This document shows positions 1 to 11,591 of a stretch of DNA of 64,000 nucleotides, in pieces. Position numbers and translations under genes: made by a program. This DNA comes from Chondrus crispus (lineage: Eukaryota; Rhodophyta; Florideophyceae; Gigartinales; Gigartinaceae), in NCBI RefSeq assembly GCF_000350225.1, contig NW_005178734.1:332748-396747 (forward strand). The letters are read 5' to 3'. The notes below the pieces were generated by a model that ran no database searches, was not told the DNA's origin, and saw nothing but the letters and a program-made list of their open reading frames with translations. Position 1 is the first letter of the stretch, and every line of letters starts with the position of its first letter.

Positions 1-3000
1 CACATCGGCATTTCTTTCACCTCCAACCGGAGAGGTTGTATGCTGTGATGAAGAGGGCAGATCCGGAGACAACCTCACCAACTGTCCTCTCAGACCTAGA
101 GCGCATAGCAGCAACCTGTGATATCTGCCAACGAGAGGCGCAAAAGCCCCACCGTTTCAGAGTGTCCTTTCCTGAGGGCGACATTGTGTTCAATGGAACC
201 GTATGCCTTGATCTTATGTTTCTAGACTCCAAGACCGTGCTCCATATAGTCGACAAGGATACAAAGTTCAGCGCTGCTGCCTTTTAGGTCGGGAGACTAC
301 CGACGCTGTATGGGAAGTATACATGCGCATCTGGACCAACAAGTACATTGGTTTCTCTGATGTAATGTGTGCAGATCAAGGTCCTCAGTTCAGGTCAATT
401 GCATGGAAGAACCTTGTCAACATGGCTGGCATGAACCTGGAATTATCCGGAGTCGAGAGTCACAATGCACTCGGTGTCGGGGAACGTTACCACTCTTTCC
501 TACGGCAGATATATCGCAAGGTGCGTACTCCGCATCCAGACATTCCTATCGACTTCGCACTTTCTCTCGCGATCAAAGCAATGAACGATAGTGCTGGAGC
601 TAAGGGACTTGTTCCCACCTTACTAGTCTTCGGTGTGATGCCTCGTATTCCCATTGTTCCAATGGCGCTCCCTGTCCAAGTTCAGAGAATGAAAGCCATG
701 CTGAAGGCCAGGGATGAAATGGCAAAAATCATTGCTGGAAGCCAAGTGAAGAAAGCACTCCGCAGTAAAGCTCATGGCGCAGCGATGTCTGAAGTCCCGA
801 TTGGGTCCGATGTACTTGTCTACAAAGAGAAGCCAGTTGACAAGTGGGTAGGACCCCACAATGTGCTCGACATCAACGGGAAGATGCTTCACGTCGATAT
901 CAATGGAAGGACTACGCTCCTCTCCATTGACAAGGTGAAGCAGTTTCGCCGCCCCGATATCCAGCATGCGACTGCAGTAAGCCTACAGATCCCGGCGAAG
1001 AACCTTGAAACGGATGACGACATAGTCGAAGAGCAGCAGCGCATCACGTCAAAAATGAAGTTCAACGAACTAGAACCGCCTTCACCCATTGACGATGCAG
1101 CCCCATTTGACTCGCTTTCCACAGATGCCAATATTTCTGTACGGGAATTTGTTTCTGTGGTCCAAGTTAATCTGATGGAAGTGGTGCAGAACGACGATCC
1201 TCGCGTTAACTCCTTAGAAATCAAAGAAGCCAAATAGAAGGAGATATCTGGCCTGATGAAGAGACAGACTTGGCGGGTGATCAGGAAAGAGGACTTACCT
1301 CCCAGCGCTAACGTACTAAGCGGAAGGTTTGTTCTTACACTGAAGAACCTTGGTACAGACCATGAGAAAGCCAAGGCCCGTTATGTGGCCCAAGGGCATA
1401 AAGACAAAGAAAAGTCGCGTCGGGTACACAATATTACCACCCTGCGCCAAAGCTCTACTCGCATGATCGTTTCTGTTGCCGCTGTCAAGAGGTTCCGAAT
1501 ATTTGGACACGATGTTACTCAAGCCTACTTGCAAAGCGATGAAAAACTCTCACGGAAGATCTTTTTACTCCCAAAGAAAAGGGACTTAGAAGCTTTCCGT
1601 CTGGACGAACAGGACATCCTGGAGTTACTCCGCCCTCTGTACGGGACATGCGATGCTGGAGACTACTGGGGGGTTACAGTCCAACGCCACATCACAGATG
1701 ACTTGAAAATGACACCAACGGCCGGGGACCCGTCTTTGTACCTGAAGCGAAACCATGAAGACATCGACGGTATCATGGGAAACTACATCGACGATGGAGC
1801 TCTTGCAGGCAACGAAGCTTTTCAGAAGCTAACCGAAAAAAATCTTGTGAAGTTTGACTCCAAACGAAGGGAGTGGGACAACTTTGAGTTCTTTGGTGTA
1901 TTCATTAGCACGCTGGACAACGGTGAGCGCACAATCAGCCAGAGTGGTTATGCTAAGAAACTAAAGGTGATTCCTATGGATGCTACATTCCACCAGTTTC
2001 GTTCCTTTCGAGCGAGCTTCGCATGGCTTGGACACACCAGACCCGTTATTTGCTGCGCTATCAACCGAGCTGCACAAGTCACGGCCGAAACGTACTCCAA
2101 GCACCAGAGGGACAAACTGAATGAGATTAATTCAGCTATCTTAAAGGTGAAAAGATCTACAGATCTTTGCCTGCGCTTCCAAAAGCTCGATGTGGACACC
2201 CTACACATTAGGGTGTATACGGATGCCTATTTTGCAAACAATGACGACCTCTCCTCCCAACTTGGTTTTATTGTATTGCTGTGTGACAACAATAACTACG
2301 CGCATATCTTTGATTACTCGAGCAGGAAGTCCAAAAGGGTTGTTAGATCCCTACTTAGAGGAGAAATTTATGCATTCGCAGATGGCTTTGACCGGGCATT
2401 TATGTTACGGCATGATTTGCAAACCATCTACAGTCGAATGATCCCTCTCTAAATTCTTACCGAATCTATGCAGATGTTCGATGTCATTACAAAGGCCTCA
2501 TCAACAACGGAAAGGCGTTGGATGATCGATATTGTAGCGGCGAGAGAGGCCTACAACCGTCAGGAGATATCTAACGTCGCCTTGGTTCTTTCAGAGCGCA
2601 ACATCGCTGATGGACTTACCAAGATCAAGCCAAACAAGTCTTTGGAGGAGCTGCTAAAAACGGGTATGGATACAAACCCTGTCCAGCAATGGGTGATTCG
2701 GAGCGACGAAAGCTCGTCTTCAGAAAAAGGGGGACTGTGAATTTCTACTGCAAGGTGGTACCTATCAACCATCAGCTCCACATAGCACATCAATAACCTT
2801 AAGAATATCGATGGCAGTCCTCGCTTGCTGTTTTACAAGCTTCGAGGCCCCTTTAATTTACGCGCGTTTTCCGCTCGCGTCCGTAATATATAACGCCTGC
2901 CTCCGTCTCCGGGTAGCGGAGACTTTTAGGTAGACAGGAGTAAGACAATCGAGGTTGACTCGCCACCGAACACAGCAACCCCCGGTCGTCGGGGTACTGT

Positions 3001-3109
3001 CCGCAGGTGACAAAGGGCCGGTTGCAGACCCTTTTCAACTTTAATAAATTACTCCCTCAATACAGTATTTGTCAATCTATTTGCCGGAAAACTTCATTTT
3101 TCCACAACA
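1..3109 (+). mobile_element. Ty1/copia LTR retrotransposon fossil (3' portion)
   Basis: The left end lies outside the window. The parts run integrase (about 36-1000), a linker, copia-type reverse transcriptase (about 1256-2150, with a YIDD catalytic box near 1784-1795), RNase H (about 2190-2700), a polypurine tract (2722-2734) and a 3' LTR. Integrase placed before reverse transcriptase is the Ty1/copia order; the gypsy family has the reverse. The element is broken, with about three breaks in the visible part. Only one LTR is in view, so it cannot be dated by LTR divergence; the coding region is still easy to recognise, so it is not ancient. Confidence 0.9.
2736..3109 (+). repeat. 3' LTR of the copia element
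   Basis: The LTR follows the polypurine tract, starts with TG and ends with CA, giving about 374 bp. A TATA-like stretch lies near 2886-2893 and an AATAAA-like signal near 3042-3047, as expected for the U3 and R regions. The end was set by the TG...CA rule because the partner LTR is outside the window. Confidence 0.75.
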
Positions 3110-3171
3110 GCGTCGTGTAGAGCGTGAAGAGTATTAATTTAGGAGGCCGTGCTCCGGTCTCAGAGGTCATA

Positions 3172-3392
3172 CAGTGCGCGAAACGCAAATAAATACACCC
3201 TCCGTTACGCCCGTATTTCTGTATTGCAACCAGATTTTATAAAAGCACCTCTTCACCCGCCTCAACAACGTGCTGAAACGAACGATTCTGAGGTCGGATT
3301 GGGTGTAGCTCAAATTACCGCCCTGTTATTCATAAAAAACCGTGCGAAATGCAAATAAACACACGAAACGCCATATGATACAGTACCAAAAA
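3172..3392 (+). repeat. Left terminal inverted repeat of the Tc1 element
   Basis: About 220 bp that read as the reverse complement of 7271-7492 with scattered mismatches. The outer tip is CAGTG next to TA. The repeat ends just before the 3' end of the transposase gene. Confidence 0.9.
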
Positions 3393-3402
3393 CACATTTA
3401 TT

Positions 3403-3590
3403 CTAGTACTTTGTCGCGCGCCCCTTGCTATCCAGTACTGCAAGCATGCGTCTAGGAATGCTACGATACAGCTTCTGTAAAACTTCACAGCCAATAGTCG
3501 CCCAAGCCTCTTCAATAACCTCCTTGAGTTGCGCAATTGTATCGAACTGTCTCTGGCGTGCGTAGACGCGGCGAACCATAATAGAGAGTT
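3403..3590 (-). pseudogene. Tc1/mariner transposase, displaced C-terminal part
   Basis: The minus strand reads RRVYARQRQFDTIAQLKEVI and ends in RMLAVLDSKGRATKY. This is the helical tail that follows the NLWG motif in Tc1 transposases, and it resembles the C-terminus encoded at 58780-58950. It lies 2.7 kb from the rest of the gene because the Harbinger element at 3589-6327 separates them. The stop codon falls at the inner edge of the left terminal repeat. Confidence 0.85.
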
Positions 3591-3753
3591 TACGCACCCA
3601 GTCTTCGCGAATTGAAATTGCGCTTTTCAGAAATAGAATTACACAGCTGTGCCACGTTGCGGAAATTCTGTCCTGGCATGTGATTATTATTGCTCACATG
3701 TGACCAAATAGTGAAATCGTTTCTGTAACTCAGAACAAGCACAACGTATACAC

Positions 3754-4746
3754 GTGGAGATGAAATGGCGGGAGTCGAGGTTTCGAGGCATAAAGTGTCA
3801 ACCCGGACACCGAACGGGCCAAACACTGCACCACATCCCCTACCCAAACCAAAACGTCCTCTCTCTCTGCACCATTGCGCAAGTCAATTCCCCTTCCCCT
3901 TCCTCCAAGAAAGCGTCTCCATTTCTCTTGTGTACCCCCTCTCCGCGCTCTCCATCCACTCCCGCTGTTGGCAATTCCAGTGATGACAGTGCGACGGGAA
4001 GCAACAGGAAGGCCAAACCTGGACGTCGCCCCACTTTCACTCCTGAAGATGATCTTATAATCGTCAGGGAGGTGAGTGCTATCAATGCACACGTCGCAAG
4101 GTATGGTGAGGTTCAGAGTAGCTTTTCACAGGCCGCCGAGCGAGCGAATCTCAACCCTAATCTATCAGCTAAGGTCACGTGAAAGCGCCTGCAAGACCGG
4201 TTCAAGAAGCTTATGGATGCGTTTCAGCGCAGAGACAACTCTGAGCGGCGCATGTCAGGGATTGGCGGTGAGGTGGGTGAGCTGGATGAGATTCTAGGTG
4301 GGATGCTTGAAGCGCAGAAGGACATCAAGAAGGCGAAGGAGTGCACCAAAGTGGCGAAGGAGGAAAAGGAAGAGCGCAAGGAGCAGATTGGGCGGGCCTT
4401 GGTTGCTAAGGCCTTGGCAAGGAAGAGTACAACCGGAAGTGGAGATGAAAATGCGGATGGTGAGGAGGTTCTTTGTGTGACGGGAAAGGGGAGGGGAAAA
4501 CGCAGATTGATCGATTTACATGGAGGTGTGGGTCTCGTCAGCCTTGGCCAGTCTCTGAAGGAGGCTGACATGGCTCGCATTGACGTTGAGCGTGAACGCC
4601 TTGCGCTAGATCCCGATCGCATGCAAATGGAGCGGATGGAGCGCGCAGAAGAGCGCGAGCAGACCCGCGAGGACCGCGAGGCGCACGAAAAACTCGAGAT
4701 CGAAAAATTCCGCCTCATGATTGAGGCATTCGCCGGAAAGAAGTAG
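3754..4746 (+). pseudogene. Myb/SANT-like DNA-binding companion protein of Harbinger
   Basis: Begins at ATG 3754 after a pyrimidine-rich leader; about 330 codons. Residues 80-160 form a Myb/SANT-like trihelix: a TFTPEDDLIIVREV start, a region with ARYGEV, then RLQDRFKKLMDAF. The second half is strongly charged and predicted coiled coil (repeated ERMERAEEREQTRED-type heptads). In Harbinger elements this protein binds the terminal repeats and helps bring the transposase to the nucleus. A single in-frame TGA at 4180-4182 interrupts the trihelix; a CGA codon would fit that position, so one C-to-T change at a CpG explains it. Otherwise the frame is open. Confidence 0.8.
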
Positions 4747-4837
4747 GTTTGCAGTAGCCGAATAAACGTTCTTTTACTGATTACGGGAGTCTGTTGGCCA
4801 TTCTCAGGCCTTTTTGAGCTTTAAATGTCGCTGGAGG

Positions 4838-4947
4838 CCCTGCCGGGGGCCCTTGGGCTAAGTCCGCAGCTCGCCCCTCGCAAGCTCGGGGCTTCGGCCC
4901 TGTCGGGCGCGGACTTGGTCCCTTCTCCCTACGGGCCCCCGGCAGGG
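4838..4947. repeat. GC-rich long hairpin between convergent Harbinger genes
   Basis: A perfect 15-bp arm (4838-4852) pairs with 4933-4947, and an inner arm near 4858-4866 pairs with 4911-4919, so most of the 110 bp can fold back. It lies between the 3' ends of the two genes and overlaps the last codons of the transposase ORF, which read SLPAGGP. It could be a tiny palindromic insertion or a shared 3'-end structure. Confidence 0.7.
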
Positions 4948-6133
4948 AGGGAGTCGTTCTTGTAGAGGTATTGGCTGAGAGGAGGCGGCGCACAGTCGAA
5001 GTACTGCGAAATTGTGTTCGAGTAAACACAGTTCCTCATGTTGGTTAGAAGCATAGATGCCAAATAAATTTCTCCTACCGGTGATTCTGCTATACGCATC
5101 TTGCGCTTGAAGTCTACGGTAGTCCAATAAAGCTTCACCTCCTTGAAAATCCACTCAACGGTCACTCGCACTTTTGACAGTGCCATGTTCAGGGCCTTCT
5201 GATAGTTTGTCAGATTGGACCCCTGGAACGGTACCTCCATGAATGAACGTATGTTGTAGCCAGAATCTCCATACAGGCAGTACTGTATACCATTGACAAA
5301 CAACATCTCATCCAACATCTCGTCAATTCCACTCCTTACATAAAGCGTCCAATCATGCCTGCGTCCCTCTGTTTGACCATACGCATGCAGTATCAGCCCG
5401 TCAGGGGTCGTTACAGCCTGGTACTTCAACGCGTGTTCCTCTTGTGACCATTATATGCCACGTTCTGTGCCTCTGCATCACCGGGACGCGCAACGGCAAT
5501 GACAGTGCCGTCTATGAAACCGATGCAGTTGTCCAACGCATCACTTTTTCTATGTATGGCTGCCGCAAATCTGCATGCATTTCGATGTATGAAAGACTTT
5601 GGTATTGGCCCTGTAAGTAGCTCTTTTCTTGTACTCAAGAACCTTTCGAGACCTTCCCAAAATATCTCCGATAGCTGTGGAGCATGCCTACCAAACATAA
5701 TTTCCATGTCACTCCAGCGAGCGGGAGTGCTCATTCGTCTCAAGATTATACACGTCACCAACATCGGATTGCACGAGTACCTGTTGCGTGTAGTAGTACC
5801 TTTAAAAGGAGACCACGCTATCGCTTCAACCATTTGAATTAGATGTTCTTTTGTAAATCTAAATAGACGCAGACAATCCAGTTCGGTTAAGGAGTTGAGG
5901 TTGAAAGAGAAATTTGACAAAGAGATACGGTTAGCTCGTAAAATGAATCGTTGACCCTCTACTGAATGACTCTGATACTCTTCCAATGCTTTTAATAGGA
6001 CATTTGAAAGTGAAACGCTGTTTTTACGGCTAGCCTGACGCCTCTGCATTAACACATAGGCAGCAACTTCCCATGTCTGCTTCCTGATTGCCGTCCGCGC
6101 GTAGGAGTGGTCTCTCTGACGTCTTAGACTCAT
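4929..6133 (-). pseudogene. PIF/Harbinger DDE transposase (HARBI1-like)
   Basis: About 400 codons from a likely ATG at 6133. The catalytic triad is visible: aspartate in NCIGFIDGTVIA, aspartate in YCLYGDSGYNI, and glutamate in VRVTVEWIFKEVK. The helical N-terminal part (FTKEHLIQMVEAI... CIILRRMSTPARW) matches the usual helix-turn-helix region. YNGHKR, a Harbinger hallmark, lies at the junction of two frames near 5426, where a frameshift separates the first aspartate from the rest. The enzyme cuts DNA at TWA targets. The C-terminal stop at 4929-4931 lies within the GC hairpin, so the natural C-terminus may differ. Confidence 0.87.
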
Positions 6134-6329
6134 GTTTTGTGCAGTACCTATTCTACTTGTCATTACGACGTTCGAGCCTTTTATGCTAATACTCACAACT
6201 GTAACGGATAGTCTTTTTGCGTAATGCACATCTTTTACATAAAATATGCTTTTCAGGAAAGCACTTTTCTGGAATTGGAAATCTAAAAAATTGTGAAATT
6301 CTTTTCTGAAAAGCTGATTGCGTAAACCC

Positions 6330-7159
6330 ACAAATGCCCCATATGTTTTTTATAATATTGAGGTCTGGGGATTTGGCAGGCGAATCTATGGTCCTCACAC
6401 CCCGTTCAGTAAGCCAGCTGCGCGTGAATGTAGACCTGTGTTCGGATGCATCATCCGGTTGGAACACCCAGGTTGCCATTTCCCCATAAACCTCAGCAGC
6501 GAACGGGAGAAGAGCATGCTCCAGAGTCTCACAGTACGTTCTCGAATCTTGCTTTCCTTCCAAAAAACCAACGGAGACAGTCCATACGGCGACATTCCAC
6601 CCCAAACCATCACGGAAGCGCCCCCATTTTGCCTTTTTGAAAACATCCGCTCCTCTGTGCGAAGATCATGCCAATAGCTGGCTAATCCATCTGGTCCATC
6701 AAGCTTAAACTTTTTCTCGTCGCTGAAGATAACCTTATTCCAAAATATGTCTCCCTTTCCAATAAAACGACGCACCCATTTGAGTCTGTTTTCGCGGTGA
6801 CGCAAAGTCATCATTGGGGCGTTAGCCATCTTTTTATACTTCAGATGAGGCGTGGAACTTAGTATTTGTTGCACGCGCCTTACTCCAATCGGCAAATCCA
6901 TGTTGTTCTTCACGTCACGAGCTGAATACTCTCCTGAGCAGGCTTTTCTAATTGAAGCCTTTTCTTGACGCACGGTGATCTTCTGTCCTGTGACGTGTGC
7001 ACGACGGCGGGAATGACGATTGGGGTTCTTTAAAACCCTTTGTACTGCCCCAGCGGAGCGTCCTAAAGTTTGGGCGATGTCCCTTAGAGACAGGAGTTGG
7101 TGATGGAGAGCCAGGATTTGCCCTTTTCCATTGTCGGTTAAAGATGGGCCTCTGGGCAT
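6330..7159 (-). pseudogene. Tc1/mariner transposase, N-terminal and catalytic part
   Basis: The ATG at 7159 opens with MPRGPSLTDNGKGQI, a helix-turn-helix start typical of Tc1 transposases, followed by a second helix-turn-helix region. The first catalytic aspartate is in IFSDEKKFKLDG. After a frameshift near 6600 the other frame carries the second aspartate in QPDDASEH and the third acidic site region in AKSPDLNIIKNIWG, where the usual glutamate position of NPIENLWG reads lysine. Coding then stops at the Harbinger insertion. In Tc1 elements this protein cuts and rejoins DNA at TA sites. This copy cannot make a working enzyme because of the frameshift, the altered acidic site and the insertion. 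Confidence 0.88.
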
Positions 7160-7270
7160 GGTTTTTGTTGCAATGGGCGGGACGGGCTAGTGAACAGACG
7201 AGAAAGATGATCTCTTTTTAGTAAGGTTTGTTCTGTTTTGAATAATGGTTTATCGTGGATCTGCCCGCCC

Positions 7271-7492
7271 TTTTTGGGTACTGTATCATATTGCGTTTCG
7301 TGTATTTATTTGCATTTCGCACGGTTTTTTATGAATAGTAGGGCGGTGGTTTGAGCTACACCCAATCCGACTTCAGAATCGTTCGTTTCAGCACGTTGTT
7401 GAGGCGGGTGAAGAGGTGCTTTTATGAAATCTGGTTGCGATGCGGAAATACGGGCGGGACGGAGGGTGTATTTATTTGCGTTTCGGCCACTG
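7271..7492 (-). repeat. Right terminal inverted repeat of the Tc1 element
   Basis: Partner of 3172-3392. The outer tip is CACTG followed by TA at 7493-7494. It lies upstream of the minus-strand transposase and so probably holds its promoter. Confidence 0.9.
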
Positions 7493-7522
7493 TAGTTGTC
7501 AACAACTCACATCAATCCGAAC

Positions 7523-9490
7523 ATGGGTTCGGAAGAGGATGACCTCTCAACGGCTGTTGCTATGGTCGCGCAGTTTGAGGCACAAGTGCAGCATACCTCC
7601 CACCTTGCGGCACAGTTCGCTTCCGGTGCTCGAGATTTTTTGCATCATAGTACCTCCTCAAATGACGACGAGCCTGGGCCTGGGCGGGGCCATTGCGTTG
7701 ACTGCACAAGAATGCAATATGTGCGAAGAGATCAGTCGCGTTTGTACAACTTCGTTCGCGAGGCCCTGTTGGCCACATCGATTCCGATCCTAACGCTCCG
7801 TCCTCACGTCGATACCCTGCTGCGTCGGATCTCCACGATAAGGCCATGCGCCTTAATCCTGTGCTTTTTGCTTCCGCTAAATGGTTCTCTGTGATCGGTG
7901 TATGCGCCTTCGATGACATTGCTTACTCGTTCGCCGACGGCTCCGGTATGCTTCCAGGACAAATCCCCCTTCAAGCTATCCGGTCTTACGATCGGTTGGC
8001 TCGCATCGCCATTCCCCCGTCCATCCTGTGTCACACTCCGCCTCATGGTCGTGCGGTGTTATCGACGCGCTTCATGACCGCTGTGTGCGACAGGCTTGAG
8101 CTGCCATTGACGAAGGATGTCATCCCTGAGGAATTCGGTTGTGACACGTGGCAGTTTCGCACCGATGGCGAGCGGTCTTACCTCGATAACATGCTGGCTT
8201 GGACCTCCGATAACCCTCCTCATGAAGCCAACCGCCTTTGGTTCAACCAACGGACCGTCTCGGGCAACGCTATGCTGTGGACCAACGCCATAATTCCGGC
8301 CAAATTCCGACTTATCAAACGAGGTACCATCCCCTTCTTTCAGCACACTGTGCGCTTCGAACGCCGTATTCGGTCTGAGACTGGTCATTTTGTGGCCTAC
8401 CAGATGTCGAGGCGCGCGAAATCGAGAGGTCACATTACGCGAATCGTAATCAACGTATTCCGTCGTGGTGGAGCCATTTTGAGGTCTGCCAAGGCTTCTG
8501 GGCTGAGCTCGGCCCTGTGTGCACGTATTACGGAAGTATTTACGTGATCCTCGGCATGGCGTTTGGGTAGTCTTCCTCACAGAGTGGTGTACCAAAGTGG
8601 CAGTGACCCTCCTGTGGGAAACCTACGACTGCTAGAGGTTGTGGTACTTGCCTCCCCAGCTCATCAGCCTCATGCGACGCCTCGATTATTCGGTGCTCCT
8701 GGGCGGTGCTGATGCAGACACCGAACTGCATTCTCTCCTCGATAAAATAGAGAATGTCGATTGGGACTTGATACTGCGTCAAAATTCTTCTCGTTCCGTC
8801 GTCCGGCAACGCCCCTCCTTCTCACCTGGTCGTGCTCATCGTGGTGCGGCGGACTACGCTTGGTTTTACCCCTGGACAGGATCGCGATGTTCTTGCGACG
8901 AGGCGCGTCTGTGTCGACAATATGGGATTCAGACGTCCGTTCCGGTTGAGATGCCCGTCTTCTTTGCCGATCCCCGCGAGCGCGACCTCTGTCCCAGAGA
9001 GCCTTTGCGTTCCCGCCCTGTGTTACCGGTCTCACCGACTTCACTTCCTGTCGATCCGGCCGACCCCGCTCTTTCCGTGAATGCTTCGATAAGGGCGACG
9101 AGAGCCCCTGGGTGCGAGGAGGTCAAATCCCCTTTGCGGTCCCATTCACCTCCAGTGGCCAGGTGTCAACCTCTATCAGAGACGAGAGAGGTCCCCTCGT
9201 CAGCTAGCCGGACTGACAGTCTGTCCGTGCGCGCAGCCCCAGAAAGGAAGGGAAAATCTTTGTCCCTTACCCCCTCCGCTCCTCCTGCACCGTCTTCCCC
9301 TGTGCACATCCCAGCTCGTCCTCCGTCTCCTGCGGCCGTTCCGGTTGCCGCTCCCTTGTCACCAATCTTCGACGCAGTCCAATCGACCAGGGGAGGTTCG
9401 ACCTCCCCGTCCTCTCCAGGTGGTATCAAAAATAACGACATGAACATGCCTGTCACGAAAAGTTTGGGGAGTGTCAGAGTAACTGATTAG
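7523..9490 (+). pseudogene. Unrecognised multicopy protein family, copy 1 (possibly retroelement-derived)
   Basis: I do not recognise this family. It starts at ATG 7523 (MGSEEDDLSTAVAMVAQF), has a central conserved part of about 330 residues (with FASAKWFSVIGV, GCDTWQFRTDGERSYLD and SIPFFQHTVRFERRI-like blocks), then a Trp-rich segment and a long Ser/Pro-rich tail. Related copies lie at 27352-30220 (minus) and 31480-32510. The central part is better conserved than the tails. Low-complexity tails around a helical core, several copies and proximity to LTRs would suit a gag-like protein, but no zinc knuckle is seen. If so this is an element fossil; it is broken, with about three breaks, and the parts are still in order. 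Confidence 0.6.
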
Positions 9491-9497
9491 ACAAGTA

Positions 9498-10800
9498 CTC
9501 ACTTTGTTTAGCTTATCCATCGCATTTCAGGTTCATATTGAAGGCTACATTTAGCTACCTAGAACAATCCCCAAGGACTGCGCTACCTACTACTTACCCG
9601 TTTAAGGTGCGACCGTTTAGAGGTACTCTGTAGGCTGTAGGTGGTACACCATTCCCTTTTGGGTAGTGTGCCTACTTTTACTGTAGATTCAATAGGTCTA
9701 TGAAGGGAGGCCAAAGACGCTACTCTTCTTCGGACCCCAGCACATTGAACAACCTGAAACCATCAACCCGACCACCCTGTCCCCGTCCGTGCTCACCCGT
9801 TGCAGTTTCGAGGCAATAGCCTGGTGCTTCCCCTTTCCCCTTGGTAAAACTAACTACCGCCCTTTTGTCATACCAACAACCCCGCCGGACTGCCCCACCA
9901 GGTCGGTTTCCCGACAGGGAGCTGTGTGCAATTGGCGGTGGAGAAGCAGAGGAAGACAGACGGACGGGTGGCGGAGTGCTGGGCGGGGTGGGAGAGGCAC
10001 TGCGGTACGCCGGCGATGATACGGTTGCAGTAGTCAGGGCAGCCACAGCAGCACGGCGGCGTTCTTGTAAAATGGCGGATAGTTGCAAGGCCGCTTGACG
10101 CTTGCCACTAACTACTGCGTTGATGCGCCAGGCGTACAGTAGAATTTCCAGTATGCCCACATGTATAACGTCCGCTGCCAAATTATATAGTAGTAATGAC
10201 AGCGAAAGTTAGGGACAAAAAGAGTTTTCTTGCAACACGTTCTTGATTTCCAATTCGTTCTGGCGAAAAGGCGGCCTCCTTCACAGTGCGCAAACAGCTT
10301 GAATCGACGGTTGAGTAAGGCAGGCCTTATTCGTACAGCGGGGCAGGATCTTACGGGGCTGCGGTCCCGTAAACTTACAAGTGTCGCCAGACCGACTGAG
10401 CCGAGCGGTTTGGAGGGGGAGCTTTTGGATGTGGCTAAAAACGGTAGAATATAGAGTTACGAAAGGGAAAAGAAGGAAAGCATTAGACTATTGACTCTTG
10501 ACTGCCTTGAGCACAGTCGGGGACAGAGTTGTCGGGGGTCGTATCATGGTTTTCAATGTGCTGAGGTCCGAAGACGAGTAGCGTCTTTGGCCTCCATTTG
10601 TAGTCCTATTGACTCTACAGTGACACATTGGCGCACTACGAAAAGGGAGAGTGCGCCACCTACGTTCTATCCGTAACCAGTTACACCCATAAGGGGTAGA
10701 ATGTAGGTAGCGTAGTACTTATGGGATTTTTAACTTGGTAGCTGAATGGAGCCTACATGTTGGGACCTGAATTCGCTAGTGATAGATCAAATAAAGTGAG
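9498..10800. mobile_element. 1.3-kb foldback element with ~290-bp inverted repeats
   Basis: 9498-9790 is an imperfect reverse complement of about 10500-10800. The outer tips are CTCACTTT and AAAGTGAG, each flanked by TA (9496-9497 and 10801-10802), as in Tc1/mariner-type non-autonomous elements. The clearest inner block contains the shared string AGGCCAAAGACGCTACTC (near 9712 and 10586). The 0.7-kb centre has no ORF I can support; the minus-strand 153-codon ORF there is Ser/Pro-rich low complexity. Confidence 0.8.
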
Positions 10801-10802
10801 TA

Positions 10803-11591
10803 CCGGTGGAGCCAACATTTCTAATCAATGAGTCTAACAAAAGCTCCACATAAAATATTTGAATATACCAGATCAGCATTTCTTTCAACGCCTACCGAAA
10901 TGTGGCACGTGCTTACCCGAGAGAGGGTATTTCGATCTCACAAATCTCTGACCTTAAGGCCGTTTGCTCTCATAATTTCGCTCTACGATCAACCACACTT
11001 CATGGCTGCCATGTTGCGATAAACAACCAACTCATTGCATGTCAAAATATGAAATTTACAGTAGTTGGGCCTCGAGCGTAATCAGAATTCATCAGAAAAC
11101 GTTTATGTTTATCCATGGTGTACAATTCAAGGCAGTTTTATGATACAGAGAATTCAAATGATTCGTATGGGCAGGTATTTTAAATAATTAATTTCGAAGT
11201 CTGGCAATTACGAGCTTGCACAAAGCTTGGCATGCCTCGAAAATATGACTCTTTTGTGAGGCCAATGTTTGTTCACAGCAATACTTTGCAGGATTTGTAC
11301 GGGCCGATATTTTTAATGCCTAATTTCGAAGTCAAGCAATGAAAAGCCAGCATAAGGCCTGAATGTCTGGGGAAATGTGATATGTGGAGGTGCTTTAGAC
11401 TATAATTTCTTAGCTCTCGAGAACAACCTGAAGTTTTCATTTCTAATACATGAAGTGTGATCCAGCCGATATTATCGTTTGTGTTCATAGAAAATGCATG
11501 GTTTGCAGACTGTTGCAACAATCCCGCTTTCCAATTATAAAATGGAAAATATAGTAACACAGCAATTAAACATCTCTGCCTTCAACAACTC
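10803..11591. other. Non-coding AT-rich region with a diverged tandem repeat
   Basis: No ORF is supported. Two copies of an ~85-bp segment start near 11165 and 11297 (offset about 132 bp) and share AATTTCGAAGTC blocks. The stretch is the upstream region of the RING-type gene. Confidence 0.5.

Larger units (their letters stand above)
3589..6327. mobile_element. PIF/Harbinger-type DNA transposon with two convergent genes
   Basis: The element interrupts a Tc1 transposase gene. The tips share TTTACGCA and then a second block of about 25 bp (near 3628-3650 and 6283-6312) in inverted orientation, so the terminal repeats are imperfect. A 3-bp TWA duplication is usual in this superfamily; the flanks here read TTTA and TAAA and I could not settle the exact duplication. 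A plus-strand Myb/SANT-like gene converges on a minus-strand DDE transposase, the standard two-gene layout of PIF/Harbinger. Confidence 0.8.
3172..7492 (-). mobile_element. Tc1/mariner DNA transposon with long terminal inverted repeats, split by a Harbinger element
   Basis: Both ends carry CAGTG...CACTG tips flanked by TA (3170-3171 and 7493-7494), the target duplication of the Tc1/mariner superfamily. The inverted repeats are about 220 bp, long for this group. The minus-strand transposase fills the right part, and its C-terminal end lies at 3403-3590. A PIF/Harbinger element (3589-6327) sits inside the transposase gene. Without that insert the element would be about 1.6 kb, the usual Tc1 size. 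Confidence 0.9.

Noticed and set aside
4224-4718. Minus-strand Ser/Arg-rich ORF opposite the Harbinger companion gene
   Set aside because: It mirrors the Glu/Arg-rich coiled coil of the real gene.
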